Shown one piece after another: positions 18,061 to 27,663 of a stretch of DNA of 64,000 bases (positions are counted from its first letter, which is position 1; each line of letters starts with the position of its first letter). Below the pieces are notes generated by a model. That model did not search any database, was not told the origin of the DNA, and saw nothing but the letters and a program-made list of their open reading frames with translations. The stretch covers positions 1 through 64,000 of the forward strand of contig JAILMJ010000041.1 in the NCBI GenBank assembly GCA_024692685.1, written 5' to 3'. Origin of the DNA: Clostridia bacterium. Lineage in GTDB: Bacteria; Bacillota; Clostridia; Oscillospirales; Acutalibacteraceae. Made by a program: the position numbers and the translations under genes.

Positions 18061-18594
18061 TCATTCAATTTCCATTATTTTGCGGAGTTTTTTCAGAGCC
18101 CTGCTCAGCTTCGACCTGACCGTCGATGACGGCATTCCGAGCATTTCGGCAATTTCGTTGCTGTCATATTCGTTGACAATGCTGAGCAGAACGATTTCTC
18201 TTTCCTCACTTTTCAGCCTGCTGAGCGCCGCTTCAAGCTGTATTCCGGTTTCGGTTTGGGCTATTTCATCTTTGGCGGCAATCCTGTTTTCGCTTTCGGG
18301 TTCAAGCTCGGCAACAGAGATTTTCTGATTAAACTGCTTTCTGCATGTAATATTTAAAATTTTAAAAAGCCAACCTTTGAATGATTCGGGTTTACGCAGA
18401 TTCTTCAGACCTTTTACTGCTTCAACCACTGCGTCTGATACGGCGTCTTCGGCTGTGATACTGTTGCCTGTCATACTGCAGGCATACAGAAACATCTCTT
18501 TGTAAAACATTTCATACAGCTCGCCGAACGCCTCAGAGTCTCCGTTTTGAGCAAGAACAACAAGCTCGGTTACACCCCTGCTCAATAGATTCAA
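18061..18594 (-). CDS. ECF-type RNA polymerase sigma factor
   Basis: This 177-residue sigma-70 family protein has only regions 2 and 4. Region 2 (about 12-80) includes AEDAVSDAVVEAVKGL and FKGWLFKILN. Region 4 (about 120-175) has the helix-turn-helix SNEIAEMLGMPSSTVRSKLSRALKKLR. The first codon is TTG; another in-frame TTG three codons later is equally possible, and neither has a strong ribosome site. It would direct polymerase to a small regulon, probably an envelope-stress response held in check by the coupled membrane propeller protein. Confidence 0.92.
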   Translation of the reverse strand: MNLLSRGVTELVVLAQNGDSEAFGELYEMFYKEMFLYACSMTGNSITAEDAVSDAVVEAVKGLKNLRKPESFKGWLFKILNITCRKQFNQKISVAELEPESENRIAAKDEIAQTETGIQLEAALSRLKSEEREIVLLSIVNEYDSNEIAEMLGMPSSTVRSKLSRALKKLRKIMEIE

Positions 18595-18614
18595 CCCCGC
18601 TTTCGTATATTAGT

Positions 18615-18640
18615 GTCGGGTTTTGCCTGTTTTTGTTGCA
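18615..18640 (-). promoter_or_regulatory. possible ECF-type autoregulated promoter
   Basis: On the minus strand TGCAAC (18640-18635) is followed after 16 bp by CGAC (18618-18615). This matches the general AAC -35 / CGWC -10 form of ECF promoters and lies 20 bp upstream of the sigma gene. No good sigma-A promoter was seen in this gap. Autoregulation is an inference. Confidence 0.42.
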
Positions 18641-18762
18641 AAAAGAAAAAATATTTTTGACTTGCTACATTTTACCATTAAAACCGTTTTTTTACAATAT
18701 TGAGCCGCGTTAATTCTTTATAAAGAAAATATTAACATTTTTCAATAAATTACGGAAAAGTA

Positions 18763-18790
18763 TTGTTTTTATGTTTTTTTAGGGTATAAT
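18763..18790 (+). promoter_or_regulatory. sigma-A promoter of the Nudix operon
   Basis: TTGTTT (18763-18768), a 16-bp T-rich spacer and TATAAT (18785-18790), 51 bp upstream of the Nudix start. Confidence 0.6.
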
Positions 18791-18841
18791 ATAATAGTAT
18801 TTATCTGTGGTCGTATGACCATTTCGAAAGGTGTGGATTAT

Positions 18842-19576
18842 ATGCTCGGCAAATATGTCAGAGTAAGAGTTACAAACCCGATCCACTCCGTAAACAGACA
18901 GTGCGGCTATACCTATCAGCTTAATTTCGGTACAATCGAAGGAAAAAAACGGTACGACAGCGTCTATTACGGAGCTTATATTATGGGTATTAACCATCCC
19001 ATAAGAACTTTTGACGGCAGAGTTATTGCCGTTATCAGATATCAGGATAACAGGAATCCTTTATATGTTGTTGCTCCCAAAAGCACCCATTTCATTTCCC
19101 ATCAGATTGAGGATGCCGTTTCATTTGCGGAAAAGCCCGGAACATATGAACTTGACTGCCTGTATGAAAGGTCGTGCGGGGCGGTGGTTTTCAGATTCAT
19201 AGCCGGTGGTTATCGCTATCTGCTTATCAAAAACAAGCGCTCTGCAAATTGGGGGTTTCCAAAGGGGCACATTGAGCGCGGAGAGACAAATGAGCAGACC
19301 GCTATAAGGGAGGTCCTTGAGGAAACGGGCATAAACATTGAGATTTTGCCCGACTTTTTTATTAAATCGGATTACACCATTCATGACAGGATTGAGAAAT
19401 CGGTTGTTATCTATCTTGCCAGGACCAATGACAAGCAGACCGTAATTCAGAAAGAAGAAATCGAGGATTATGTCTGGCTTGATTTTGATAAAGCAATGAA
19501 AACTCTGCGTTTTGCCAATGACAGGAATGTCCTGAAATCAGCGCGTGAGTATCTCATCCAAAAAGGCATTATTTGA
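18842..19576 (+). CDS. Nudix hydrolase with extra N-terminal domain
   Basis: The ATG at 18842 has AGGTG eight bases upstream and gives 244 residues. Residues 1-100 form a beta-rich domain (GKYVRVRVTNPIHSVNRQ, GAYIMGINHPIRTFDGRVIAVI) of the type found fused in front of Nudix domains in Clostridia. I cannot give it a catalytic role. Residues 112-240 are a Nudix fold with the full box GHIERGETNEQTAIREVLEETG (starting at 142), whose REVLEE core binds metal. It should hydrolyse a nucleoside diphosphate linked to another group; the substrate is unknown. It leads a plus-strand operon with a COG2426 membrane protein, gltX and glnS. Confidence 0.87.
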   Translation: MLGKYVRVRVTNPIHSVNRQCGYTYQLNFGTIEGKKRYDSVYYGAYIMGINHPIRTFDGRVIAVIRYQDNRNPLYVVAPKSTHFISHQIEDAVSFAEKPGTYELDCLYERSCGAVVFRFIAGGYRYLLIKNKRSANWGFPKGHIERGETNEQTAIREVLEETGINIEILPDFFIKSDYTIHDRIEKSVVIYLARTNDKQTVIQKEEIEDYVWLDFDKAMKTLRFANDRNVLKSAREYLIQKGII

Positions 19577-19615
19577 CAAATCAGTTACAAACTGTGATTA
19601 CAAGGGGGAGCCCGC

Positions 19616-20119
19616 TTGATTGAAACGGTCACCGATTATCTTGTCGGTTTGTTTACTAATACCTTACCGAAAGAATTGATAATTTTTTTAATATCACTTT
19701 GTCCCATTCTTGAACTCAGGGGCGGTATGATAGCGGCTAAGCTGCTCGGTATCGGTGTTTGGAAGGCTTTTGTTATTTGCTATCTCGGCAATATCATACC
19801 AATTCCGTTTATTCTTCTGTTTATCCGCAGGATACTCAGAGCAATGAAAAAATACAAGGCGACAGAAGGCCTTGCGGCAAGAATTGAAAAGATATCGGAA
19901 AAAAAGAGCGATAAAATAATGAAATACAAGCGTTTCGGTCTGCTGTTCTTTGTTGCAATTCCCTTGCCGGGCACCGGAGGGTGGACAGGTTCGCTTGCCG
20001 CGGCTTTCCTTGACCTCAGGATGAGGGATTCGTTCCCGCTCATCGCGCTCGGCGTTTTCATAGCGGATTTGATTATGGCGGCCGTATCTTACGGCCTTTT
20101 CGGTTTTATACTCGGATAG
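19616..20119 (+). CDS. COG2426 small multidrug-export-type membrane protein
   Basis: The start is TTG at 19616 with GGGGGAG five bases upstream. The 167 residues form several hydrophobic segments (about 22-45, 48-70, 107-135, 143-166). Signature motifs are CPILELRGGMIAA and VAIPLPGTGGWTGSLAAAFL, diagnostic for the COG2426 (small multidrug export protein) family. The family name rests on weak evidence and the transported substrate is not established. Next gene is gltX, 27 bp on. Confidence 0.85.
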   Translation: MIETVTDYLVGLFTNTLPKELIIFLISLCPILELRGGMIAAKLLGIGVWKAFVICYLGNIIPIPFILLFIRRILRAMKKYKATEGLAARIEKISEKKSDKIMKYKRFGLLFFVAIPLPGTGGWTGSLAAAFLDLRMRDSFPLIALGVFIADLIMAAVSYGLFGFILG

Positions 20120-20146
20120 ATAAATTTTCACTTAGGAGAGTTTGAT

Positions 20147-21838
20147 TTGGATAACACGGATTTTAACGGAAAACTGGCTCAGCTCCTTTTTCCTGATATT
20201 GATAAAACACCGGATTATTATGAGAAGTTGTATCCTGACAGAGGTCTTCCCGAGGGTGCAAGAGTAACCAGATTTGCTCCGTCGCCCACGGGGTACCTTC
20301 ATATCGGCGGCCTTTTCGGCGCCCTTGTTGATGTGCTCACCGCAAAAGTTTCCGGCGGCGTATCGTATCTCAGAATTGAGGACACGGACAAAAAGCGCGA
20401 AATAGAAGACGGAGTTTCCGGTATCACTGACGGAATGAAGGCCTTCGGAGTTGAGTTTGATGAAGGCGTCACCGGATTCGGAACCGAAAAAGGAAATTAC
20501 GGTCCTTACACTCAGAGCAAGAGGGTTGAGATTTATCAGACCGTTGCAAAGTCGCTGGTCGAAAAGGGTCTTGCCTATCCCTGCTTCTGCTCTGCGGATG
20601 AACTTGATCAGATAAGAAGTGAGCAGGAAAAAGAAGGAGCTGCAATCAGAGGCTATTTCGGCAAATGGGCAAAATGCAGAAATCTGACATATGATGAGAT
20701 TGAGAAAAAAATCAAGAACGGCGAAAGCTGGGTTCTGAGGTTCCGTTCCGACGGGAGCGAGGAAAGAAGAGTGTTTTTTGATGATGTAATCCGCGGCAAG
20801 ATTGAGATGCCCGAAAACATTATTGATGAAGTTCTTCTTAAATCTGACGGTATTCCCACGTATCACTTTGCCCACGTTTGCGATGACCACTTTATGCATA
20901 CTACTCATGTCATCAGAGGTGAGGAATGGATCTCGTCTGTTCCGAAGCATATTGCTCTCTTCAAAGCGTGCGGCTTCAGGGTTCCCAAATATGCCCATAC
21001 TCCGCAGGTTATGAAAATTGATGAGGAAACCGGCGATAAACGCAAGCTTTCCAAAAGGAAGGACCCCGAGGCGGCGGTTGAGTACTTTATCACAGAGGGT
21101 TATCCTAAAGAGGCGCTTATTGAGTACCTTCTCACCGTCATCTCTTCCGGCTTTGAGGATTGGCGCAGAGCAAATCCCGCCGTTTCAGCAGAGGATTATC
21201 CTTTTAATCTCAAAAAGATGAGTTCAAGCGGCTGCCTGTTTGATATTATGAAACTCAGGGATGTAAGTAAGAAGATAATATCCACAATGACCGCAGATGA
21301 AGTCTATTCAAGAATAACCGGCTGGGCGGAAACCCGTGACCCCGATTTGTATTCAGCTTTCACATCCGATAAGGAAAGAACCGTAGCTATTCTGAATATA
21401 GACAGAGACGTCCCCAAGCCCAGGAAGGATATCGCAAAGTGGAACGAGGTTAAGGATTATTACTCTTATATGTTTCGTGAATTCTATACGAATGACCTGG
21501 TTCTTCCGGAAAACATATCACCCGCGGACGCAGTTGAAATCGTTTCGGAATATGCAGGAGTGTTCAGCCTTGAAGATGATAAAGAGACCTGGTTTAATCG
21601 CATAAAGGGAATGTGCGATTCTCTGGGCTTTGCCTCGGACAATAAAGAATACAAGCAGAATCCGGATAAATACAAAGGCAATGTAAGTGATGTTGTTACC
21701 GTTATCAGAATTGCGCTTACATCAAGAGCGCAGACTCCGGATCTTTACCCGATAATGACTATTCTGGGCTGTGATGAGATTAAGAGTCGCCTTGAATATG
21801 CCGCCTCTTTTTGGAAAGGAATGTTGCCGAATGGATGA
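20147..21838 (+). CDS. gltX: glutamyl-tRNA synthetase
   Basis: The start is TTG at 20147, with AGGAGAG six bases upstream. This class I synthetase charges tRNA-Glu. The HIGH-equivalent is [12 protein letters not shown] (HIGG 52-55), and the KMSKS-equivalent is KLSKR (300-304). At 563 residues it is longer than the usual ~485, partly through about 38 extra N-terminal residues before the [10 protein letters not shown] strand. Its 3' end overlaps the start of glnS by eight bases. Because a separate GlnRS is present, this enzyme may be discriminating; that cannot be told from sequence alone. Confidence 0.94.
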   Translation: MDNTDFNGKLAQLLFPDIDKTPDYYEKLYPDRGLPEGARVTRFAPSPTGYLHIGGLFGALVDVLTAKVSGGVSYLRIEDTDKKREIEDGVSGITDGMKAFGVEFDEGVTGFGTEKGNYGPYTQSKRVEIYQTVAKSLVEKGLAYPCFCSADELDQIRSEQEKEGAAIRGYFGKWAKCRNLTYDEIEKKIKNGESWVLRFRSDGSEERRVFFDDVIRGKIEMPENIIDEVLLKSDGIPTYHFAHVCDDHFMHTTHVIRGEEWISSVPKHIALFKACGFRVPKYAHTPQVMKIDEETGDKRKLSKRKDPEAAVEYFITEGYPKEALIEYLLTVISSGFEDWRRANPAVSAEDYPFNLKKMSSSGCLFDIMKLRDVSKKIISTMTADEVYSRITGWAETRDPDLYSAFTSDKERTVAILNIDRDVPKPRKDIAKWNEVKDYYSYMFREFYTNDLVLPENISPADAVEIVSEYAGVFSLEDDKETWFNRIKGMCDSLGFASDNKEYKQNPDKYKGNVSDVVTVIRIALTSRAQTPDLYPIMTILGCDEIKSRLEYAASFWKGMLPNG

Positions 21839-23486
21839 AACAGTAAACTCCTCAAATTTTATTCATGATATTATAGATGACGAACTTGCCCGCGGCGTGA
21901 ATAACAGAGTGCAGACAAGATTTCCTCCTGAACCAAACGGCTATCTGCATATTGGTCACGCCAAAGCTATCTGCATAGATTTCAGCACGGCCGAAAAGTA
22001 CGGCGGAGAGTGTAACCTCAGACTGGATGACACAAATCCCTCAAAAGAGGATACCGAATATGTTGACGCCATCAAGGAGGATATCGAGTGGCTCGGTTTT
22101 AAATGGAATAAATGCCTTTATGCCTCTAGTTACTTCGATTTTATCTATGAGTGTGCAATCAAGCTGATTAAAAAGGGAAAGGCTTATGTCTGTGACCTCT
22201 CCGCGGAAGAAATAAGGGAATACAGAGGCACACTGACAGAGCCCGGTAAAAACAGTCCTTACAGAGAGCGCTCCGTTGAGGAAAACCTCGACCTGTTTGA
22301 GAGAATGACCCGGGGAGAGTTCAAAGACGGTGAAAAAACACTCAGGGCAAAGATAGATATGTCTTCACCCAACATAAATATGAGAGATCCCGTCATTTAC
22401 AGAATAGCCCACGTTCATCATCATCAGACGGGCGATAAATGGTGCGTTTATCCCATGTATGATTTTGCTCATCCTCTTTCGGATGCGCGAGAAGGTGTAA
22501 CCTATTCGCTGTGTTCGCTTGAATTTGAGAATCACCGCCCTCTTTATGACTGGTTCATCAATGAAATCGGGTTTGAAGAACCTCCCAGGCAGATTGAGTT
22601 TGCAAGGCTGAATATAAATTACTGCGTCACCAGCAAGAGGAAGTGCCTAGAAATGGTTCAAAGCGGTGTTGTTGACGGATGGGACGATCCGAGAATGGTG
22701 ACTCTCTGCGGAATGAGAAGAAGAGGATACCCGGCTGCCGCTGTCAGAGCCTTTATTGATAAAATAGGCGTATCAAAGGCTTACAGTGTGGTTGATTACG
22801 GCTTGCTTGAGGCGTGCGTGAGAGATAATCTCAATGAGAATGCGCCCAGAGCAATGGCGGTGCTCAGACCCCTGAAAGTTATAATTGACAATTATCCTGA
22901 AGACAAGGTTGAAGAAATCGAGGTTGAAAACAATCCCGATAAGCCCGAACTCGGTAAAAGAACAATCCGTTTTTCAAAAGAGATATATGTTGAACAGGAT
23001 GATTTTATGGCAGAGCCTGTCAAAAAGTATTTCAGGCTTTACCCCGGCAGCGAGGTCCGTCTTAAAGGCGCGTATTTTATAACCTGTACGGATTATGAAT
23101 GCGATGAACACGGAAATGTTGTCTGCCTTCACTGTACATACGATCCGGAATCAAAAGGCGGCAATTCTCCCGACGGCAGAAAGGTCAAGGGCACTTTGCA
23201 TTGGGTCAGCGCCGTTGACAGCATTCCATGCGAAGTAAGGCTCTATGACAGACTGTTCAGGACAGAGAATCCCGCAGGGGATGAATCGGGCAATTATCTT
23301 GACAACCTCAATCCGGATTCGCTGCAAATCCTTGACCGCTGTCTTGTTGAGGGCAGCGTAGCAAACAGTGTTCCGGGTGATACTTACCAGTTTATGAGAC
23401 AGGGATATTTCTGTGTTGATAAGCTTTCTGCTCCCGGTAAAATTGTATTCAACCGAACTGTCGCATTGAACTCTTCCTGGAAGTAA
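21831..23486 (+). CDS. glnS: glutaminyl-tRNA synthetase
   Basis: The ATG at 21831 (AAGGAATG upstream) gives 551 residues. It charges tRNA-Gln directly. The class I motifs are [15 protein letters not shown] (HIGH 40-43) and VTSKRK as the KMSKS loop. The C-terminal anticodon-binding beta-barrels include the cysteine motif [14 protein letters not shown]. Many Firmicutes lack GlnRS and use the GatCAB amidotransferase instead, so its presence, coupled to gltX, is noteworthy and is usually explained by old lateral transfer. Confidence 0.95.
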   Translation: MDETVNSSNFIHDIIDDELARGVNNRVQTRFPPEPNGYLHIGHAKAICIDFSTAEKYGGECNLRLDDTNPSKEDTEYVDAIKEDIEWLGFKWNKCLYASSYFDFIYECAIKLIKKGKAYVCDLSAEEIREYRGTLTEPGKNSPYRERSVEENLDLFERMTRGEFKDGEKTLRAKIDMSSPNINMRDPVIYRIAHVHHHQTGDKWCVYPMYDFAHPLSDAREGVTYSLCSLEFENHRPLYDWFINEIGFEEPPRQIEFARLNINYCVTSKRKCLEMVQSGVVDGWDDPRMVTLCGMRRRGYPAAAVRAFIDKIGVSKAYSVVDYGLLEACVRDNLNENAPRAMAVLRPLKVIIDNYPEDKVEEIEVENNPDKPELGKRTIRFSKEIYVEQDDFMAEPVKKYFRLYPGSEVRLKGAYFITCTDYECDEHGNVVCLHCTYDPESKGGNSPDGRKVKGTLHWVSAVDSIPCEVRLYDRLFRTENPAGDESGNYLDNLNPDSLQILDRCLVEGSVANSVPGDTYQFMRQGYFCVDKLSAPGKIVFNRTVALNSSWK

Positions 23487-23505
23487 GAATGAAAAGGTGT
23501 ATTTT

Positions 23506-24264
23506 ATGAAGTATTTATATCGGATAGTCAATATCATCCTCGGAGTGCTTGTTTTTGTATCGGCGGTGTTCGTGCATTTCCTGCGCATAATTATCAGAAC
23601 AGGTGAGTCTCTCGACAGTTTCTTTATGAATCTTATGGATAACAAAACCGACGGAGTCGGTCTTGCGGAAGAGTTTTCGATTCTGAGATTCTATAAACTG
23701 TTTACGGGAAAGGATGACCTTTCGTTTATTGTGGATACAGCCAAGAACGGCGGAAACATATTATGGCCGAAAGAATTTTATCCTCTTAATGTCAGGCTGA
23801 TTATCTTTGCCGCCTGCTTTATCCTTATGCTTGCGGCGGGTCTTTTCCTGATAATCTGGTCGTGTTTCAGCAATAAACACCTGCCGATGTTTATAACCGG
23901 AATTGCCGGTCTGGTCCTTGATATTGTAATGATTTTTGATTTTAAATCAATATCAACGGATATATATACGGCTAAGGTTGATGTTGTCGGTTATTTAATT
24001 GACAAGCTGCTCGGAGAGGGGCTGCTGGCATCTCTTCTCGGAAACGTTGTAGACAAAGTGTCAAAGGGCGCAGTTGAGCTGATAATAACAATGTGCGGGT
24101 TACAAAATGCATTTTTGTTTATTTTTATTGCTGTTATAATGTGGTCCGGCGCCTTTTATCTTGTGGATTTGGGCGACCCCAAAGCCAAGGAAATGAAAGA
24201 GGCAGAGAAAGCGGCCAAAGCCGAGAAAAAAGCACAGAAGGCGGCCAAAAAGGCAAAGGACTGA
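23506..24264 (+). CDS. hypothetical multi-pass membrane protein
   Basis: The ATG at 23506 (AAAGGTG six bases upstream) gives 252 residues. Four hydrophobic segments are seen, at about 6-26, 95-118, 124-145 and 200-222. The C-terminal 30 residues are a highly charged Lys/Ala/Glu helix (KAAKAEKKAQKAAKKAK), probably cytoplasmic. I do not recognise the family. It is 19 bp behind glnS and 13 bp before rqcP, so it is cotranscribed with them. Confidence 0.75.
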   Translation: MKYLYRIVNIILGVLVFVSAVFVHFLRIIIRTGESLDSFFMNLMDNKTDGVGLAEEFSILRFYKLFTGKDDLSFIVDTAKNGGNILWPKEFYPLNVRLIIFAACFILMLAAGLFLIIWSCFSNKHLPMFITGIAGLVLDIVMIFDFKSISTDIYTAKVDVVGYLIDKLLGEGLLASLLGNVVDKVSKGAVELIITMCGLQNAFLFIFIAVIMWSGAFYLVDLGDPKAKEMKEAEKAAKAEKKAQKAAKKAKD

Positions 24265-24277
24265 TAACGGAGGATTT

Positions 24278-24517
24278 ATGAGGCTTGATAAGTATCTGAA
24301 GGTATCAAGAATAATAAAACGCAGAACGGTTGCCAATGACGCATGTGACGCCAAGCACGTTTCCGTTAACGGTAAACCTCAGAGAGCGTCTTATGATGTC
24401 AAAGTCGGCGACATAATTGAGATTACCTTCGGCAGCAGCACAAACAGATTTGAGGTGCTGAGTGTAAACGAATATGCTACAAAAGAAAACGCATCTCTGA
24501 TGTTCAGGCAGCTTTAA
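24278..24517 (+). CDS. rqcP: S4-domain RNA-binding protein RqcP
   Basis: This 79-residue protein is a stand-alone S4 domain (MRLDKYLKVSRIIKRRTVA). It matches the YabO/RqcP group, which works with RqcH in adding alanine tails to stalled nascent chains on free 50S subunits. The start has CGGAGG six bases upstream. It closes the gltX-glnS operon and is followed by a strong terminator. An Hsp15-like role is the alternative name for the same fold. Confidence 0.9.
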   Translation: MRLDKYLKVSRIIKRRTVANDACDAKHVSVNGKPQRASYDVKVGDIIEITFGSSTNRFEVLSVNEYATKENASLMFRQL

Positions 24518-24523
24518 CCTAAA

Positions 24524-24563
24524 AAACCAACGGCTCCGGATTAATATCCGGAGCCGTTTTTCT
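24524..24563. terminator. bidirectional Rho-independent terminator
   Basis: ACGGCTCCGGA (24530-24540) pairs perfectly with TCCGGAGCCGT (24547-24557). An A-run before and a T-run after make it work for both the plus-strand rqcP operon and the minus-strand transglutaminase-like gene. Confidence 0.9.
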
Positions 24564-24574
24564 TTATTTATCGG

Positions 24575-26191
24575 TTATACTTTTTTCATATCAACATAAA
24601 CGGGAAGTGAACCGAATAAACTGCGGAAGAAAGCAATCAGTGACTGAATGAAACCTGTACTGACATCAACCGCCTGAGTGCTGCTTCTTTTACCGGAAAC
24701 CGTATCTCTGCAGTAAATCTCAAAATCTTTTGTAGCGCTGTTTACAGTGTAACTTCCGTCTTCATTTGTCTTTCCGCTTGCTCCGCTGCAGACCCATTCG
24801 ATTTTGGCGTTGGGATCGGAGCAGATACAGTTAAATGTAACAGAGGATTTGTAATCTACATTGAATTTGGATTTGAGGTTCTTTATGGTGATAAAAGAAT
24901 CGTCAACTGAAGGATCCGTAATGGGGGTTGGATCCGGATCTCCCGGGTCTGTGGGAGGAGGAGTGATTTCGGCGCTGAATGTATTTTCCGCTGCACTTCT
25001 CTTTGTGTTTATGGTGTAGTCGCTGTTAATGGGGTTTTTCTTATCAAGAAGTGTATAATTAATTTTGCTGCCGTCAAGAGTAAATCCGTAAATATAGTTT
25101 TCTCCGATGGACGGCTTGATGCTGTCGGTGAGTGATGTTGCGGGGTCAATTCTGAATATCTCGGATTCGCTGGAATAGTAAAGATATTTGCTGTCGCTGT
25201 CAAGACGGGCAAAGTTTTTGCAGTTTTTCCCGTTCCCGTATTTGCTCGAAATATTTGCTTTGTATCCGACATCGGCAATTTTTGTGGATTTGTCGCCTTC
25301 GCGTATATTCAGAGCGCCGGTCATGTTATCAATGTAATACAGCTTTGAGTTGAGTAACTGAAACTCGGTTATTGAATCGGTCCAGTAATAATTGTCATAT
25401 GTTTTATCGGTTGCATTAGCGGAGAAATTGCCTACGCCGCCGTTATGATCCGTAAATTTGCTCAGCCTGTCTGTTGAAATAAGGAAATAATCGTGCAGAG
25501 CAAGACCGTAGGTATCGGTTGTGGGATCGTCGGAGGTTATGTCAACATGATAATCCTTTCCGCCTATTGTGACCATATTCCACGCGTGGTTTGCTGCTTC
25601 TGCCGCATAGGATTTTATTCCGATTTTGTCGAGCGCGTAAATGTATGCCTTGACGTAACCCTCGCATACAGAGGTCCTGTTAACAAGGCATCCGTAAGCA
25701 GTAAAAGACCTTTGGTCTTCGGCTCCGAGTTTAAGATCATATTCGCAGAGAGTTGCAATTCTGTCGTGGATAATCAGCGCTTTTTCCGCATCGCTTAATG
25801 CAGAACCGTCCAGACCTGCGATAATTTTATTTACCGATTCCCTCAATGCCGAAAGACCTGCTGCGTATTGCTCGGCATTGCAAATGTAACCCAGTTTAAG
25901 ATTCAGTATTTGTGTAGCTGAGATTTCACTTCCCAAACCGGTTTCTTTACTTATGTGATAGGCTTCGGGCAACAGCCAGTTGACATAGTACTTTAATGCG
26001 TCCCAGTTTTCCGGGCTGTTGGGAATGTTGTATGCACTCAAATCTATTGATTCGTTGCATTTGGCCATTTCGGAGTAGAGATAATCCTTAATGGTTGAAA
26101 AGTCAAAAATGTCTGTTGCATGAATACATACCGAAAATGAGGAGAGCAACATTATTACCGCAAAGAATACGGCTAAAGCTTTTTTCTTCAT
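24575..26191 (-). CDS. secreted transglutaminase-like protein with Ig-like domain
   Basis: The ATG at 26191 (GAAGG eight bases upstream) gives 538 residues. A signal peptide (1-25, ending ...SVCIHA) precedes a transglutaminase/protease-like fold with Cys176 (TSVCEGYVKAY), His202 (NHAWNMV) and Asp217 (HVDITSDD). A beta-propeller-like or repeat region follows (NSKLYYIDNMTGALNI, DSDSKYLYYSSESEIFRID), then a Pro/Asp/Thr linker (PPPTDPGDPDPTPITDP). It ends with an Ig-like domain (about 450-515) and an amphipathic tail, FIQSLIAFFRSLFG. The last two parts resemble the end of the subtilase at 53240. It is 34 bp behind the lipoprotein gene. It probably acts on proteins at the cell surface; the substrate is unknown. 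Confidence 0.85.
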   Translation of the reverse strand: MKKKALAVFFAVIMLLSSFSVCIHATDIFDFSTIKDYLYSEMAKCNESIDLSAYNIPNSPENWDALKYYVNWLLPEAYHISKETGLGSEISATQILNLKLGYICNAEQYAAGLSALRESVNKIIAGLDGSALSDAEKALIIHDRIATLCEYDLKLGAEDQRSFTAYGCLVNRTSVCEGYVKAYIYALDKIGIKSYAAEAANHAWNMVTIGGKDYHVDITSDDPTTDTYGLALHDYFLISTDRLSKFTDHNGGVGNFSANATDKTYDNYYWTDSITEFQLLNSKLYYIDNMTGALNIREGDKSTKIADVGYKANISSKYGNGKNCKNFARLDSDSKYLYYSSESEIFRIDPATSLTDSIKPSIGENYIYGFTLDGSKINYTLLDKKNPINSDYTINTKRSAAENTFSAEITPPPTDPGDPDPTPITDPSVDDSFITIKNLKSKFNVDYKSSVTFNCICSDPNAKIEWVCSGASGKTNEDGSYTVNSATKDFEIYCRDTVSGKRSSTQAVDVSTGFIQSLIAFFRSLFGSLPVYVDMKKV

Positions 26192-26225
26192 ATGTTTTCC
26201 TTCTTTCATTATTTATTTGCAGATG

Positions 26226-27638
26226 TTATCCCATTGCGTTAGTAACATAAATAGAGTAATCTATGTCATTTCCGGGGTATGAGTACTCGCCGGAATAATT
26301 GCTGTTTACATAGATATTGACCTCTTCATCATACATGGGTAAGTACTCAACGTTTTTGGGCACCGACACATCGTGGGCGCCGTTTGCGACTTCGCCTTTG
26401 CTGTTATAGAATTCTTCAACTACCGTAATGGTTCTGAATTCTTCATCCCATGAATCGAAAATGCCGTAATCCTCAGGCTCTTCATCGTATGTGATTTTGA
26501 CCGAATAAATCTCTTTGCCGTTTTCCAATCCCTTCATCTCTTTGAGGGCAAGGGTGGATTTGTCAATAAGGTAAGTTCTTTTGAAGCCGTCATCCTCGTT
26601 GTTGTAAGCATCTTTGATTTCAAAGAGGAATCCGTCTTCTGTGTCCTCAACCTCATCAATTTCTCCGTAGAAAAACATTCCGTTCACGGCATAGTCAAGA
26701 GCGTATGTGCCCTCTTCATAGCCATCATTGTACGGGTCAACGTAAGTCATCCAGTGATCGCCGCAATCATTAAGGTAAGCGTTTCCATAAGCGCCGGAGT
26801 GTAGTATTTCTCCATTGGGGTTTGTAGTTTCGGAGGCGTTATAATAAATACCGTTTTCCCTGTAATACCAGGAAGTGGAAGGACCTTCTTCATTAATTTC
26901 TTCAATTTTTACACTTGTGTATTTGTCAAGCAAAGAAGAAATTTTGTTTGATTCGATAAGATCGTTGTATGTGAAGGTGTCTGCGGAGTATTCGGTTGCT
27001 CCGTCATACTCGGGCAGTTCGATTGAATTAATGACATACGGGAAGTCTGCTCCTGCCTTTTTGTCCTTCGCGTATGTGTAAACGAAGTCTTCGGTAACAT
27101 CGTTTTCTTCATCTGTGACTGTTACTTTGACTGTATTGTTTTCATCGTCCTTGATTTTAAATTTCAAATTACCGAAATACTCGTCAAAGTTCTTTTCATA
27201 CCCGGGGAAGGAATATACATATCCGTTTTCAGTTCTCTCAATTTTAACCCAGCCCGATCCGTCCCAGCCTTCAGGCAGATTCAAGGGCGTCTTGCCGGGC
27301 CTGATTGCATACTGAAGAGAACTTATCTGGTTTTCCGTCAGTTCTTTATAATGGCCTTTCTTTGAAGAGTATGCGCAGAACCATCCGAAAATATCCCACA
27401 GGGATGATGGATAATTAAGGGAGTCTTCGTTTATGGTGTATCTGAGGCCGATTGTGAGAGCAATGCTGAGCTCGTGAGTCGCATCCTCAAAACTCACCGG
27501 CTCCTTTTCGGGAACAGTTATGAGCTGAGTCGTTTCCGTTTCGGTTTCTTCCGGTTTCGGTGTTTTGCCCGGGATTTCACAGGAAGCCAGGGTAAACAAA
27601 AGAGTGAGGCACAGTGCAAGCGCAATGAGTTTTTTCAT
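26226..27638 (-). CDS. lipoprotein of unknown function
   Basis: The start has GGGAGG nine bases upstream. The 470 residues begin with a lipoprotein signal (MKKLIALALCLTLLFTLASC; lipidated Cys20) and a Glu/Thr-rich linker. The mature part is acidic and rich in Tyr, Asp and Glu, with repeated beta-type strands (DGFLFEIKDAYNNEDDGFK, IYSVKITYDEEPEDYG). No catalytic motif is recognised. It lies between DUF5662 and the transglutaminase-like gene in one minus-strand unit. The role is probably extracellular binding or sensing, as an inference from the lipid anchor only. Confidence 0.8.
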   Translation of the reverse strand: MKKLIALALCLTLLFTLASCEIPGKTPKPEETETETTQLITVPEKEPVSFEDATHELSIALTIGLRYTINEDSLNYPSSLWDIFGWFCAYSSKKGHYKELTENQISSLQYAIRPGKTPLNLPEGWDGSGWVKIERTENGYVYSFPGYEKNFDEYFGNLKFKIKDDENNTVKVTVTDEENDVTEDFVYTYAKDKKAGADFPYVINSIELPEYDGATEYSADTFTYNDLIESNKISSLLDKYTSVKIEEINEEGPSTSWYYRENGIYYNASETTNPNGEILHSGAYGNAYLNDCGDHWMTYVDPYNDGYEEGTYALDYAVNGMFFYGEIDEVEDTEDGFLFEIKDAYNNEDDGFKRTYLIDKSTLALKEMKGLENGKEIYSVKITYDEEPEDYGIFDSWDEEFRTITVVEEFYNSKGEVANGAHDVSVPKNVEYLPMYDEEVNIYVNSNYSGEYSYPGNDIDYSIYVTNAMG

Positions 27639-27663
27639 ACTATCTTTCCTCCCGTGTGGTACG

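Noticed and set aside
20132..20998. 288-codon minus-strand frame opposite gltX
   Set aside because: It is antisense to the conserved GluRS catalytic domain and has no features of a real protein.
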